The notes under the pieces were generated by a model. That model worked only from the letters and a program-made list of their open reading frames with translations. It did not search any database and was not told where the DNA came from. Below are positions 1 to 8,050 of a DNA stretch of 11,300 bases, piece after piece. The stretch is taken from NCBI GenBank assembly GCA_934623455.1, contig CAKTVK010000063.1, forward strand, positions 1-11,300. The letters run 5' to 3'. The translations under genes were made by a program, and so were the position numbers. Within the stretch, counting starts at the first letter, position 1. Each line of letters starts with the position of its first letter. Origin of the DNA: an uncultured Eggerthellaceae bacterium. GTDB lineage: Bacteria; Actinomycetota; Coriobacteriia; Coriobacteriales; Eggerthellaceae.

Positions 1-170
1 TGACCTGCAACTCGATGTTCGTCAGGAGAAGAAAGGGTTGCGAAGATGGCGGCTGGCGGGATAGCGCCCTTGCCGGCGGATGTGTTTCGCCGCGTTGTTC
101 TTATGAAACAGGGGAAGCAGGGGACGGAGGTTTGCTTCATCTCGCTTGGCCAGCAATCTCTTCTTTTTCC

Positions 171-215
171 AAGGCGACTCTGGGCTGCCCTGTTCCTGGG
201 GTCGCCTTCGCTTTT
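171..215 (+). terminator. Terminator-like hairpin in repeat copy 1
   Basis: The arms 171-184 and 195-208 can pair over 14 positions, with an 8-bp perfect outer part (AAGGCGAC/GTCGCCTT) and G-U wobbles inside, around a 10-nt loop. A short T run (212-215) follows. The T run is weaker than in the second copy. It would stop transcripts of whatever lies left of the window. Confidence 0.5.
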
Positions 216-216
216 G

Positions 217-249
217 TTGTTGACAAATTACCCCACCTTTTGTCAACAA
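217..249 (+). repeat. 33-bp palindromic unit, copy 1 forward
   Basis: An 11-nt arm TTGTTGACAAA (217-227), an 11-nt asymmetric centre TTACCCCACCT and a perfectly complementary arm TTTGTCAACAA (239-249). The arms form a perfect dyad, and the C-rich centre gives the unit an orientation. This could be an operator for a dimeric protein or a cruciform/hairpin. The same unit occurs at 4713-4745, identical over all 33 bases, and inverted at 306-338 and 4839-4871. Confidence 0.85.
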
Positions 250-285
250 AAAAATCCGAGGCGCTGTTTGTCCTCGGATTTTTTT
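248..285. terminator. Bidirectional intrinsic terminator in repeat copy 1
   Basis: The stem ATCCGAGG/CCTCGGAT (254-261 with 272-279) is extended by an A run on the left and a T run on the right, around a 10-nt loop (262-271). The A-rich upstream side and T-rich downstream side let it work on either strand. It lies between the two opposed 33-bp units. Confidence 0.75.
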
Positions 286-305
286 GTTGGCAGCGTTGTT
301 GGAAA

Positions 306-338
306 TTGTTGACAAAAGGTGGGGTAATTTGACAACAA
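306..338 (-). repeat. 33-bp palindromic unit, copy 1 inverted
   Basis: Reverse complement of the unit at 217-249 except for one base: A at 332, where the perfect form has T. The change weakens the inner dyad. The other three units in the window keep the perfect form, so this copy may be decaying. Confidence 0.85.
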
Positions 339-448
339 ACGGGGTGGCCGTCAACAGCGCCGCCGGGGTAGTTTGGCGACATGAACAAGATAGCGAATTG
401 ACACGGCAGCTCATAAGGTCACGAATCCAAATACCCCTCTTGCGTAAA

Positions 449-686
449 CCACTCGGGGGGGGGGTAGGCTGAGAGCTTGAAAATGAAATAGCTGCACCGC
501 TTTACTCCCCTAGGGGGGACGGCTGAATGGGGTGAAAATCCTCAACGAGTGGGTCACCGTGATGCTTTACCCGGTTTTGCGGGGACAAAGCTTAGTCGGA
601 ACGCCGAGCGGTGCAGGGGGAGCCGCCGTCACCGGGGATCCGCTCGCAAACGTAAGTCGAAGCATAAGCCCGGTGCTCGACTCATG
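449..686 (+). ncRNA. Structured 5' leader RNA, candidate riboswitch
   Basis: Several perfect helices can be read directly. A long closing stem pairs 492-501 (CTGCACCGCT) with 607-616. Inside it are hairpins at 505-518, 564-591 (GCTTT/AAAGC plus CCCG/CGGG) and 596-607 (TCGG-AACG-CCGA). A second helix, CCACTCG 449-455 with CGAGTGG 546-552, crosses the closing stem, so the two form a pseudoknot or exclude each other. Downstream, hairpin 655-682 competes with a 7-bp pairing of CACCGGG (630-636) with CCCGGTG (669-675). GGTGAAAATCC (531-541), then ACG..., CACCGTGATG and AGTCGG-AACG-CC, resembles parts of cobalamin riboswitches, but the usual GGGAA segment and a full B12 box are missing. With the terminator that follows, it reads as a transcriptional switch for the surface-protein gene. 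The family assignment is uncertain; the structure is much surer. Confidence 0.5.
455..464 (+). repeat. Homopolymeric tract of ten G
   Basis: Ten consecutive G at the 5' end of the structured leader. The first G is the last base of the CCACTCG helix strand. Such tracts are prone to slipped-strand length change. In a leader this would alter folding or RNA stability rather than a reading frame. Confidence 0.7.
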
Positions 687-726
687 AACGCCCGCGTGTC
701 TCGCGATGAGACCCACGGGCGTTTTT
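687..726 (+). terminator. Intrinsic terminator/attenuator before the surface-protein gene
   Basis: AACGCCCG (687-694) pairs with CGGGCGTT (716-723), and the stem continues through GTG/CTC and GAG/CAC segments with two mismatches to a five-base loop (703-707). A run of five T (722-726) ends it. It lies between the structured leader and the ribosome binding site of the 1248-residue protein, so it must be read through or prevented from forming for that gene to be expressed. This position is typical of riboswitch expression platforms. Confidence 0.75.
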
Positions 727-744
727 CGTTTTCAGGCACTATCT

Positions 745-782
745 GAAAGAGAAGGAAAAGAAAAAGAAAAGAAAAGGAAGGG
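745..782 (+). promoter_or_regulatory. Uninterrupted purine tract with ribosome binding site
   Basis: 38 consecutive purines, mostly A, end in AAGGAAGG six to eight bases before the ATG at 789. The 3' end is a good Shine-Dalgarno sequence and fixes the start. The A-rich remainder would stay unstructured and may serve as a ribosome standby site after the terminator. Confidence 0.65.
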
Positions 783-788
783 TGTGAA

Positions 789-3700
789 ATGAAGAAAGCT
801 AAAAAGCTTATCAGCGTTGCGCTCTCGCTTTGCTTGGCAACCATGATGGTTCCCGCGACCGCATTCGCTGAAGCGGCTGACGCCGCTGGATCGGCGGACG
901 TACCTGAAAACCTGCGGCTAAGTGATATGCGATTCGCCGATGCTACAGGATTTTCGTGGGCGAATGCCTATCCCATTGAAGGAGGGTTCGACCCCGCGAA
1001 ACCAGATGTCAATCTTGTCATCAATGAAGCAGATAGCCAGTTTGCCATGCATGCTTCACTGGGAACGGGGGTAACGGGTGAGATCACCGCAGAGTACACC
1101 GACGTCGATGGTGTTGCTCAATCGGTGGTTGTTGACCCCGAGGCCGATGAAGACAACGCTGCCTACCTGCGCAAGGTTTTCAAGAAGGCCGATTACAATC
1201 CAGTTGACATGATTGTCAAAGTTGGCGGCGAAAAGGCCTACACTGTTCATATCAAGCGCCGCGCTACTGTTCCGAACGTGAAGGTGGAAGGCGCAAGTGG
1301 ATTGGGCTATTTCTATTTCCAGAAAAACAAGTACGAATACAACCTGGAAACCACCAACGACAGCTTTACTATCACACCGGATTTCACCAACAATACCGAT
1401 GGATACAATCAAGAGAACATGGTAATCACGGGCACGGGTACCGTGACCCCGACCTGGGACGAGAACGGCAAGGCCGATGTTGCTATAACCATCGCCGATA
1501 AAGACGGCAAGGCGGTTGCAAGCACGTATACGTTCCATGTGCAGCATTACGATACGGCAAAAGCTCAAGCCGTTGTTGCTCAAATCGATGCGATTGGCAC
1601 GGTTGATTTGACCAAGGAAACCCAGATTGCCGATGCGCGCGCTGCTTACGAGGCGCTGCCTGCGAAACTTCAGCCCGAAGTGACTAACATCAGGACCTTG
1701 GAAGCCGCGGAGTTGGCGCTGAGCTCGCTGAAGAACCCCGAAGGCTCTTTGGAAGAAGTTGTTATCGCTGGAGGCTGGAGCAAGTCTGACGCAAGCTACA
1801 TGACGCCTGCCTTTAGTCCCTCGGTGCGCGATTATGAAGTGCATCAGTACAATAGCGTTAAGGAACTGTTCGTTACAGCGAAGGATGCCTACAAGGACAC
1901 CCCCATTACCGTAACGTACAAGAACGCGGACACGGGCGAGACGGTTACCAGCAACATTAAGTCGGGCAAAGACCTCTATTTGAGCTTCTTCTCGCCATCG
2001 GGCTATACTTCTAATTCCTTGATGCTGAACGTGGGTGGCGACAAGTATCGCTTCACCGTGTACAAGACCCCCTCTGTTGATTCGCTCAGCTTGAAAGTAG
2101 GATCTAAAACCACCGAGCTGTTCAACGAAGATTCAGGCTTGGGAAGCAAAACGGGCCAAAGCTTCTCTGTTGCCGCTAAGCCGGGTGATGCCTTGAGCGC
2201 GTCGTTCACCACGTGGAATACCTTCATGAACATGACAGCTTCGGTGACCGATCCCGAGTGGAAAGATCATGCGGCTCAGGTAACGGTGAACGTATCTTAC
2301 GACGATTACCCCGACACGAAGCCGTACCAGGCGTTTGTGTCTTTGTTTGAGACTCCGTCGAAGATTGAGATTCTGAAGGCTCCCGATAAAACCGAATACC
2401 GGTTGGGTGAGAGCTTGGATGCTACGGGCATGGAGGTTCGCGCGACGTACGCTAATGGCGATACGGTCATGGTGAACAACGATGACCTGACGCTTCAGGC
2501 TGCTGGCTTGAATAAGATGCGCGTTTCGTATCACGGGGCTTCGGCCGAGCAGGACATTGCTATTGCGCTTTCTTTCTCAGGTTCGGGCACCGAGGAAGAC
2601 CCGTATGTGATTTCCACTACCGATCAAATTGACGACTTCGCTTTTGCTGTTAACGCAGGCGAAGGCTTCGAAGGCAAGTATTTTGCTCTGGGCGCGGATG
2701 TTACGCTGCCAACTAATTGGAAGCCGGCGGGCTGCATGATTGATGAGTCGCTCAAGAGCATCAAGGCGGGCAAGAACATCAATCCCTTCTTGGGCACGTT
2801 TGACGGTAAGGGTTACACGGTGACGGTCCCTGCTGGTCAAAAGCCGCTTTTCGGCTACGTAAAGGGTGCGACGATCAAGAATCTGAACATTTACGGTTCC
2901 AAAATTGATGGTTACGGCTTGGTCAACAATATGGAAGGCGTTGGCCTTTCCGGCAATGCGGTGACCATTGACAACGTGACTATTTTGAGCGGATCCAAGA
3001 TTTCGAAATCCGGTTTCCTAGGTGGTGAATGCAAGGAGAGTCCTTATTCCGGTGTTTCGGCATCGTATGAGTCTACCATTACGAATTGCACCATTGAAGA
3101 AGGTGTAATGATTGGCGCGTTCAGCGAGATTTGCATTGGCTCCTTCGCTGGTCGATTCCAGGGCACCATTGAAAACTGCGTGAGCTACGCCACCGTGAGG
3201 GGTACGTCGTTTGTTGGCGGTATTATTGGCAGCCGCGACAATGCCATGGGCAACGTGACGGTGAAGAACTGCGCTTTCCATGGAGCGGTTCAGATCGTCA
3301 ATTCGGCCAGCGCGGTTAATGCTGGCGGTATTGTGGGCGGAACGTATTACGACAACAATATGATGAGCGCTCCGAACGGCATTCGCGCCAGCATCATTGG
3401 TAATTACTGCGACGGCACCATTAATGGCAAGAACAACGTGGGCGGCATTCTGGGCGGCGACGACATGATTGCCCAAGCGTGGAACTCCTATGAGTTCAAA
3501 GACAATGTGTTCGAAGGCAATATTACGCGTGGCGCCGCTGAATCCACGGGTGCGATTATTGGCTCCTATCGCTCACTGAACAAGTTCGACAATATTTCCA
3601 ACAATACGTATCTGCCTGGTTGCAGCAGTGCGGTGGATAATATCAAGGCCATTGGCCACGTTGATTACGTTGACACGAACAATGCTGCTATTGTCGCCCA

Positions 3701-4535
3701 GTTCCCCGAAGGCGAGCATAGCGTTACCATCGATGGCACGTTGTACTTCAATACCGAGAAGAACACGAAGGGTTGCCCTTCGGTTCAATGGTGCTCTTGG
3801 CAGAGGGGTTACAACCGCACCGATGACCCGCTGGGTGCCGATGCGGGTAACCTGTTCGGGTTCGTAGCCCCTGCGTTTGAGGTCTCCACGGCTGTTGCTG
3901 CTGACGGCTCCGGTGTTGTTCCCACTGCTGTGAAGGCGGGCGACACCGTGACGGTGAATGTCTCCGTTGCTGCGAACTATGGCGCGGCGGCGTTGTCTGG
4001 CACGCTGGACTTCGACCCTGCCGTGTTCGAGCTGGTAAGCGTTTCGAAGGGCGCGGGTCTGTCCGAGGGCGCGTCGTTCTTGCCGGCCGAGGGCGCTGCT
4101 GAAGCCCTGTTCAGCTTCTACGGCAACGAGGCCGACGTTACCGCTCAGGGCGGCATTGTGGTAGCCACCGTTACGCTCAAGGCGTTGAAGGCCGCGGATG
4201 CTGCGACTGTTAGCGTGAAGGACGCTACCGCCGCTGTTGCGGGCGACTCCTTGGATTACGCCGCTACTGTGGGCGGCATCGCCGCGATCGACGTGCTGGC
4301 AGATGCCACGCTGGGCGACGCGAACGGCAACGGCCGCGTGAACATCGTGGACGCACAAGTGGTCTATGATATGGCCACCGGAGCCTACGGCGAGGGCTAC
4401 GCTGCGCTGACGCTTCCGACTGGCTGGACGCACGCGACCCTGCTGTGGGCGGCAAACGTCAACGGCGACGACGCCATCGACGCGGTTGACGCCTTCGCCA
4501 TCCAGCGCTTCGTGCATTACGGAGCCTGGGCATAA
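789..4535 (+). CDS. Secreted modular protein with Ig-like, GLUG, cohesin-like and dockerin domains
   Basis: A large extracellular protein of 1248 residues. Residues 1-27 form a signal peptide (KKAKK, hydrophobic core, AFA|EA cleavage). Residues 256-312 are an alpha-helical segment of the type seen between surface domains. Residues ~320-427, with AFSPSVRDYEV, look like a cadherin-like beta-sandwich. Residues ~523-592 are a Big_3-type Ig-like domain (SKIEIL...YRLGESLDATGMEV). Residues ~597-935 are GLUG-type repeats (GTEEDPYVI, GTFDGKGYTV, several GGI(I/V)G), probably a right-handed beta-helix. Residues ~1029-1170 resemble a cohesin fold. Residues 1175-1243 are a dockerin with two calcium loops (GDANGNGRVNIVDAQ, ANVNGDDAIDAVDAF). 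No LPXTG motif or terminal membrane helix is present, so attachment is probably through the dockerin. No catalytic domain is recognised; adhesion or substrate binding is an inference. The gene stands alone between terminators, and its C-terminal part is much richer in GC than the rest. Confidence 0.9.
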   Translation: MKKAKKLISVALSLCLATMMVPATAFAEAADAAGSADVPENLRLSDMRFADATGFSWANAYPIEGGFDPAKPDVNLVINEADSQFAMHASLGTGVTGEITAEYTDVDGVAQSVVVDPEADEDNAAYLRKVFKKADYNPVDMIVKVGGEKAYTVHIKRRATVPNVKVEGASGLGYFYFQKNKYEYNLETTNDSFTITPDFTNNTDGYNQENMVITGTGTVTPTWDENGKADVAITIADKDGKAVASTYTFHVQHYDTAKAQAVVAQIDAIGTVDLTKETQIADARAAYEALPAKLQPEVTNIRTLEAAELALSSLKNPEGSLEEVVIAGGWSKSDASYMTPAFSPSVRDYEVHQYNSVKELFVTAKDAYKDTPITVTYKNADTGETVTSNIKSGKDLYLSFFSPSGYTSNSLMLNVGGDKYRFTVYKTPSVDSLSLKVGSKTTELFNEDSGLGSKTGQSFSVAAKPGDALSASFTTWNTFMNMTASVTDPEWKDHAAQVTVNVSYDDYPDTKPYQAFVSLFETPSKIEILKAPDKTEYRLGESLDATGMEVRATYANGDTVMVNNDDLTLQAAGLNKMRVSYHGASAEQDIAIALSFSGSGTEEDPYVISTTDQIDDFAFAVNAGEGFEGKYFALGADVTLPTNWKPAGCMIDESLKSIKAGKNINPFLGTFDGKGYTVTVPAGQKPLFGYVKGATIKNLNIYGSKIDGYGLVNNMEGVGLSGNAVTIDNVTILSGSKISKSGFLGGECKESPYSGVSASYESTITNCTIEEGVMIGAFSEICIGSFAGRFQGTIENCVSYATVRGTSFVGGIIGSRDNAMGNVTVKNCAFHGAVQIVNSASAVNAGGIVGGTYYDNNMMSAPNGIRASIIGNYCDGTINGKNNVGGILGGDDMIAQAWNSYEFKDNVFEGNITRGAAESTGAIIGSYRSLNKFDNISNNTYLPGCSSAVDNIKAIGHVDYVDTNNAAIVAQFPEGEHSVTIDGTLYFNTEKNTKGCPSVQWCSWQRGYNRTDDPLGADAGNLFGFVAPAFEVSTAVAADGSGVVPTAVKAGDTVTVNVSVAANYGAAALSGTLDFDPAVFELVSVSKGAGLSEGASFLPAEGAAEALFSFYGNEADVTAQGGIVVATVTLKALKAADAATVSVKDATAAVAGDSLDYAATVGGIAAIDVLADATLGDANGNGRVNIVDAQVVYDMATGAYGEGYAALTLPTGWTHATLLWAANVNGDDAIDAVDAFAIQRFVHYGAWA

Positions 4536-4580
4536 GGCTTCCGACTGGGCTGGGCATTTTTGCTTGGCTTGATTTTCCGG

Positions 4581-4610
4581 CTCAGTCGGGTCCAACCTGA
4601 CTCGACTGAG
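4581..4610. other. Stem-loop after the surface-protein gene
   Basis: CTCAGTCG (4581-4588) pairs perfectly with CGACTGAG (4603-4610). The loop can itself pair as GGT/ACC, or an alternative stem AGTC.GGT/ACC.GACT can form. No T run follows, so it is not a normal intrinsic terminator. It may protect the mRNA 3' end or add to the downstream terminators. Confidence 0.45.
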
Positions 4611-4669
4611 CTTCATCCGCGATTGCCGGCAAGGGCCCTTCTCTCCTTGCTGGCGGTCCTTCCTTTCCC

Positions 4670-4714
4670 AAGGCGACCCTGGGCTGACCTGCTCCCGGGG
4701 TCGCCTTCTTTTTT
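4670..4714 (+). terminator. Intrinsic terminator of the surface-protein gene
   Basis: The arms 4670-4683 and 4694-4707 pair over 14 positions (AAGGCGAC/GTCGCCTT outside, CCTGGG/CCCGGG inside with one wobble) around a 10-nt loop. A T-rich run (4706-4714) follows. It lies 134 bases after the stop codon and points the right way to end the surface-protein transcript. Confidence 0.75.
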
Positions 4715-4745
4715 GTTGACAAATTACCCCACCTTTTGTCAACAA
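4713..4745 (+). repeat. 33-bp palindromic unit, copy 2 forward
   Basis: Identical over all 33 bases to the unit at 217-249: arm TTGTTGACAAA, C-rich centre, arm TTTGTCAACAA. It starts inside the T run of the preceding terminator. Confidence 0.85.
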
Positions 4746-4778
4746 AAAATCCGAGGTGCTGTTTGCCCTCGGATTTTT
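4744..4778. terminator. Bidirectional intrinsic terminator in repeat copy 2
   Basis: A run plus TCCGAGG (4744-4756) pairs with CCTCGGA plus T run (4767-4778) around a 10-nt loop. It differs from copy 1 only in loop bases and tail length. It would insulate ruvC from the surface gene and the reverse. Confidence 0.75.
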
Positions 4779-4838
4779 CTTATGCTTTCGTTTCTTTGCC
4801 GTAAGCCCTTGCCAGCCAGTGCGTTGAATCGCAGCGAA

Positions 4839-4871
4839 TTGTTGACAAAAGGTGGGGTAATTTGTCAACAA
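4839..4871 (-). repeat. 33-bp palindromic unit, copy 2 inverted
   Basis: Perfect reverse complement of 4713-4745. Its right arm contains TTGTCA (4862-4867), which sits at a suitable distance from a -10-like box to act as a -35 element for the ruvC side. Confidence 0.85.
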
Positions 4872-4891
4872 TGCGGACGGGGAAATATGCT
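4862..4891 (+). promoter_or_regulatory. Probable promoter upstream of ruvC
   Basis: A TTGTCA -35-like box (4862-4867) lies inside the last palindromic unit. A TATGCT -10-like box (4886-4891) follows after 18 bases. The AT-rich TATTATATAC directly after it offers an alternative -10 at 4891-4896 with a poorer spacing. A start near 4898 would give ruvC an untranslated leader of roughly 150 bases. If correct, anything binding the palindrome would affect the promoter. Confidence 0.45.
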
Positions 4892-5045
4892 ATTATATAC
4901 GAACAAGTGTTTGTTATTTTATGACGTTAGGCAAAAACGGTAGAGCTTGCGCCAAATCGTTCGCGCGGGTAAGCCGGCCCGAATCACGTGTTTCGGCTGT
5001 CTCTTCGCTGTCGAATTGCGAGCACAGGGAAGGCGGGTTTGCGTA

Positions 5046-5540
5046 TTGCGGCAAGAACGCTGCATATTGGGAATCGACCCTGGCCTGGCGAATACCGGCT
5101 GGGGCGTTGTCTTGTGGAACGGCGCGCGTCTTTCCTGCGTGGCGTACGGGTGCGTTTCCACCGATGCGGGCGCACCGCTCGCTCAGCGTCTGCTAAAGAT
5201 AAACCAGCAGATAGAAGCCGTGATTGCGCGGTTTTCGCCTATTGCGGTGGGAATCGAAACGGTGTGGTTCGGGCAGAACATCACGGCGGCGTTTGCTACG
5301 GGGCAGGCACGCGGTGCAGCGTTGGTTGCGTGCGCTCAAGGCGGTCTTGATGTGGGCGAATATACGCCAAAGCAGATCAAAATGGCGGTTGTGGGCGAAG
5401 GCTCGGCAGAAAAAGAGCAGGTCCAGTACATGGTTCGGCAGATTTTGGGGCTTGAGCAAGTCCCTAAGCCCGATCATGCGTCCGATGCTCTGGCTGCTGC
5501 TATTTGCTACACAACGCATCATGGCAGTTTGTCGGGGTAG
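5046..5540 (+). CDS. ruvC: RuvC, Holliday junction resolvase
   Basis: RuvC is a dimeric RNase H-like endonuclease that cuts Holliday junctions symmetrically in recombinational repair. Numbered from TTG 5046, the metal-binding residues are visible: D11 in ILGIDPG, E71 in GIETVWFG, H144 and D147 in PDHASDALA. Histidine in place of the third aspartate is normal in many RuvCs. The product is 164 residues, slightly shorter than the usual 170-190. No ATG or GTG is in frame. I prefer TTG 5046 because homology starts just after it and GGGAAGGCGGG lies upstream, though the spacing is loose. TTG 4947 would add 33 residues that do not look like RuvC. ruvA follows after 178 bases. Confidence 0.9.
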   Translation: MRQERCILGIDPGLANTGWGVVLWNGARLSCVAYGCVSTDAGAPLAQRLLKINQQIEAVIARFSPIAVGIETVWFGQNITAAFATGQARGAALVACAQGGLDVGEYTPKQIKMAVVGEGSAEKEQVQYMVRQILGLEQVPKPDHASDALAAAICYTTHHGSLSG

Positions 5541-5718
5541 CAAACGTTGGCTGCCTTGCGGGACTGACGGTGCTGTATGGGGTTTCGCACGCGGTGTACA
5601 TCGCGGATTCAGCGTTTTGGGTGTAGCCATTTGCTGCTGCGTGCTACGGCAGCCTGCCGGGCGCACAAGAGCCCGCGGCCTTGAGGCCGATACGAAGGAA
5701 AACGGGAAGGAGCAGTCG

Positions 5719-6327
5719 GTGATTGCTTTCTTGAAAGGCATTGTTGCTGCTAAGTTTGCGCAAAAAGCCTACTTGGACGTAAACGGCGTGGGCTTTGAAG
5801 TGAACATGTCGCTTACAGGCATAGCATCGTTGCCCGATGTGGGCGAAGCGGTGTCGGTTCTTACGTACTTACAGGCGCGCGATGACGGCATGACGCTGTA
5901 CGGATTCTCGACCGAGAAGGAAAAATCCCTGTTCGAGAAGCTGATTGGTGTATCCGGCGTTGGTCCAAAAGGAGCACTTGCTGCGCTTTCCACGTTTTCT
6001 CCCGATGATTTAGTCGCAGCCATTGCCGCGCAAGATGTGTCAAAAGTGTCCAAGATTCCGGGCGTGGGAAAAAAGACGGCATCGCGCATCATCCTTGATT
6101 TGAAGGGTTCGTTCGAGATGGGAACAAGCCAGTTGCGAATCGATGGTTCGGGCGGCGAAGGTGCGGGCGCTGCGGGTGCAACCTCGCAAGATGCGGGCGT
6201 TCGTGAGGCGCTGTTGTCCATGGGGTTCGTGACGTCTGAGATTGACCTAGCATTGAAGGGCGCACCCGAAAACGCCAACGAACAGGTTCTTCTGCAATAC
6301 GCGCTGAAGCGTTTGGGGTCGTTGTAG
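5719..6327 (+). CDS. ruvA: RuvA, Holliday junction-binding subunit
   Basis: RuvA binds four-way junctions as a tetramer and loads RuvB. The 202-residue length is typical. Domain I (1-63, MIAFLKGIVAA...) is the OB-fold. Domain II has two helix-hairpin-helix motifs, GVSGVGPKGAL (77-87) and KIPGVGKKTAS (112-122), that contact DNA. A Gly/Ala-rich flexible linker (~131-155) leads to domain III (~158-202, VREALLSMGF...), which contacts RuvB. GTG 5719 is chosen because AAGGAG stands six bases before it and the family N-terminus starts there. The same frame stays open far upstream through ruvC, but that part is non-homologous. The gap between ruvC and ruvA (5541-5718) holds no gene I can support. Confidence 0.95.
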   Translation: MIAFLKGIVAAKFAQKAYLDVNGVGFEVNMSLTGIASLPDVGEAVSVLTYLQARDDGMTLYGFSTEKEKSLFEKLIGVSGVGPKGALAALSTFSPDDLVAAIAAQDVSKVSKIPGVGKKTASRIILDLKGSFEMGTSQLRIDGSGGEGAGAAGATSQDAGVREALLSMGFVTSEIDLALKGAPENANEQVLLQYALKRLGSL

Positions 6328-6429
6328 GGGATTCGCGGTGATTGAGTTTGCTCATGGCTGCGTCAATGATTTTGGCAAAAGCGTTTCTTGGGTAGATTTG
6401 CATAGACGGACGTGCGGTAATAAGCGAAA

Positions 6430-7545
6430 ATGGTGCGTATGAATGGAAACGTTAAAATAGAAGGCATAGTGTTCGAGGCGGATGCTTCGGGGCAAGGCGC
6501 CCGAGGTGCATTTGGCACGGGCACCGATGCTTCCACGCGCGCCGAAGACCGTGCTGTTTCTGCCTCGCTACAGGAAGATGACCTGGTGCTTGATCGCAGT
6601 TTGCGTCCCAAGCATCTGAACGAATATCTGGGTCAACAAAAGCTCAAAGATGCGCTATCGGTGCTTATCCAAGCGGCAAAGCAGCGTCGCGACCCCGTTG
6701 ATCACTTGCTTTTCGCGGGTCCTCCCGGCTTGGGAAAGACCACGCTTGCTGCGGTTGTTGCAAACGAGATGGGTGCGAATTTGCGCACGACAAGCGGTCC
6801 TGCCATTGCGCGTACCGGCGACTTAGCGGCGCTTTTGACGAATTTGGAAGAGGGTGACGTTCTGTTCATCGATGAGATTCATCGTTTGAACAAGATGGTC
6901 GAAGAGGTTCTTTACCCCGCGCTTGAGGATTTTGCGCTTGATATTGTGGTGGGAAAAGGTCCTGCCGCGCGTTCCATCCGTTTGGATTTGCCGCGGTTTA
7001 CCCTGATAGGAGCCACAACGCGTTCCGGTTTGCTGGCGGGTCCCTTGCGCGACCGCTTCGGTATGGCGTTTCGCTTGGAGTATTACACGCCCGAAGAGCT
7101 TTCGGCCATTGTGCTGCGCTCGGCGGCGCTTTTGGACGTTGCCATTACCGATGAAGGTGCGTTCGAGATAGCACGCCGCAGCCGTGGTACGCCTCGATTG
7201 GCAAATCGCCTGCTCAAACGCGTGCGTGACTGGGTGCAAGTGCGTGGCGAAGGCCGCATCACTAAGGAATCGGCGGCGCAAGCGCTTACGTTTTTCCAGG
7301 TGGACGACATGGGGCTGGATGCAACCGACAACAAGATCCTTGAGTATCTAACGGTGCGATTTGGCGGACGGCCTGTTGGCCTATCCACGTTGGCATCGGC
7401 GCTGTCGGAAGACCAAGGTACCCTTGAAGACATGTACGAGCCGTTCCTTCTGCAGCAAGGGCTGCTTATTCGCACGCCAAAAGGCAGGCAGGCAACAGCG
7501 CGTGCTTACGAGCATTTGGGGTTGCTCATCCCCGAGAATTTGTAG
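6430..7545 (+). CDS. ruvB: RuvB, branch-migration AAA+ ATPase
   Basis: RuvB forms hexameric rings that pull DNA through the RuvA-bound junction using ATP. In the 371-residue reading the Walker A is GPPGLGKTT (97-105), Walker B LFIDEIH (145-151), sensor 1 in GATTRSG, arginine finger in PLRDRFG, and sensor 2 in RGTPRLANRLL. The C-terminal winged-helix domain ends in RTPKGRQATARAYEHLGL. The family core begins near residue 46. The first ~45 residues are a Gly/Ala/Ser-rich extension compared with the usual ~335-350 residues. ATG 6430 and ATG 6439 have no Shine-Dalgarno. GTG 6469 has AGAAGG four bases before it and is a serious alternative start (358 residues). The 102-base gap after ruvA shows no gene. 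Confidence 0.95.
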   Translation: MVRMNGNVKIEGIVFEADASGQGARGAFGTGTDASTRAEDRAVSASLQEDDLVLDRSLRPKHLNEYLGQQKLKDALSVLIQAAKQRRDPVDHLLFAGPPGLGKTTLAAVVANEMGANLRTTSGPAIARTGDLAALLTNLEEGDVLFIDEIHRLNKMVEEVLYPALEDFALDIVVGKGPAARSIRLDLPRFTLIGATTRSGLLAGPLRDRFGMAFRLEYYTPEELSAIVLRSAALLDVAITDEGAFEIARRSRGTPRLANRLLKRVRDWVQVRGEGRITKESAAQALTFFQVDDMGLDATDNKILEYLTVRFGGRPVGLSTLASALSEDQGTLEDMYEPFLLQQGLLIRTPKGRQATARAYEHLGLLIPENL

Positions 7546-7590
7546 GCAACTCCGGCAATTGCGTCAATCGTAGTAAAAGAAAGGACGAAT

Positions 7591-7977
7591 ATGCTTCAGC
7601 GTGACTATTTAGTGCAGATGATTCAGCAGTTTATTCAAGCAATCATCAACAGCCGCACCACGTCGCAGCAAGACCCGCAGCTGGCTGCGGATTCGCTGGA
7701 AAACGCGATTGGATCGGCGACTGATATCGATGGCGCAACGCTTTTGTCGCTGGGGCCAGAGTCTATTGCCTCGGTCATGCAGCTTTCGGGCGTGGACCCG
7801 CGCGTTGCGGGTTATATCGCGTACAGCTTGCAGCTTGAGGCGGATTATTTGCGCCAGGCGGGAAATGACAGTTTGGCCGCTTTGCGCGATGATCAAGCGC
7901 GTGCTGTAGCGGAAACATTTATGTGCGATTTAGACGAGGTGTCGCTTGAGCTGGGTGAAAAGGACGATTCCGAGTAG
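7591..7977 (+). CDS. Small helical protein of unknown function
   Basis: 128 residues, acidic, no signal peptide or membrane segment, predicted almost wholly alpha-helical by eye. The N-terminus MLQRDYLVQMIQQFIQAI resembles the opening of small DUF6483-like helical proteins of Gram-positives, but I cannot confirm this. The second half (ADYLRQAGNDSLAALRDDQARAVAETF) is also amphipathic helix. A clear AAAGGA stands five bases before the ATG. It starts 45 bases after ruvB with no terminator between, so it is probably cotranscribed with ruvB. That suggests, without proving, a link to DNA repair or simple operon hitch-hiking. After the stop the sequence turns AT-rich. Confidence 0.85.
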   Translation: MLQRDYLVQMIQQFIQAIINSRTTSQQDPQLAADSLENAIGSATDIDGATLLSLGPESIASVMQLSGVDPRVAGYIAYSLQLEADYLRQAGNDSLAALRDDQARAVAETFMCDLDEVSLELGEKDDSE

Positions 7978-8050
7978 TTTCTCCGTCAACCTTTTTATTA
8001 CAAAAGCAAGAAAACATCCCAATCTGCCCATTTCCTAAATGCAAATGTCG

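Larger units (their letters stand above)
171..338. repeat. Composite palindromic repeat, copy 1
   Basis: Four elements occur in fixed order: a GC-rich hairpin (171-208) with outer arms AAGGCGAC and GTCGCCTT, a 33-bp palindromic unit (217-249), a second hairpin built on ATCCGAGG/CCTCGGAT (254-279), and the 33-bp unit again in inverted orientation (306-338). The same four elements recur in the same order and orientation at 4670-4871. The loop sequences of both hairpins are also similar, so the copies share ancestry and not only function. The gap between hairpin 2 and the inverted unit is shorter here than in copy 2. No transposase or obvious target-site duplication is visible. It could be a non-autonomous (MITE/REP-like) element or a dispersed regulatory/terminator module. 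Confidence 0.8.
1..448. other. Gene-free stretch holding a composite repeat
   Basis: I see no credible gene here. The open frames that cross it run straight through palindromes and terminator hairpins, have no ribosome binding site and encode compositionally odd peptides. One short frame, 2-64, stays open from the window edge to a TAG and could be the tail of an upstream gene, but 20 codons are too few to judge. The informative content is the repeat at 171-338. From 339 to 448 I recognise only a TTGACA box at 398-403 without a matching -10 at normal spacing. Confidence 0.6.
4670..4871. repeat. Composite palindromic repeat, copy 2
   Basis: Same order and orientation as the copy at 171-338: GC hairpin, 33-bp unit, CCGAGG hairpin, inverted 33-bp unit. 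Copy 2 is the better preserved one. The GC hairpin has more Watson-Crick pairs and both 33-bp units are perfect reverse complements of each other. The stretch between the CCGAGG hairpin and the inverted unit (4779-4838) differs from copy 1, so the structured elements are conserved and that spacer is not. The two copies are direct repeats bracketing the leader RNA and the surface-protein gene. Confidence 0.8.
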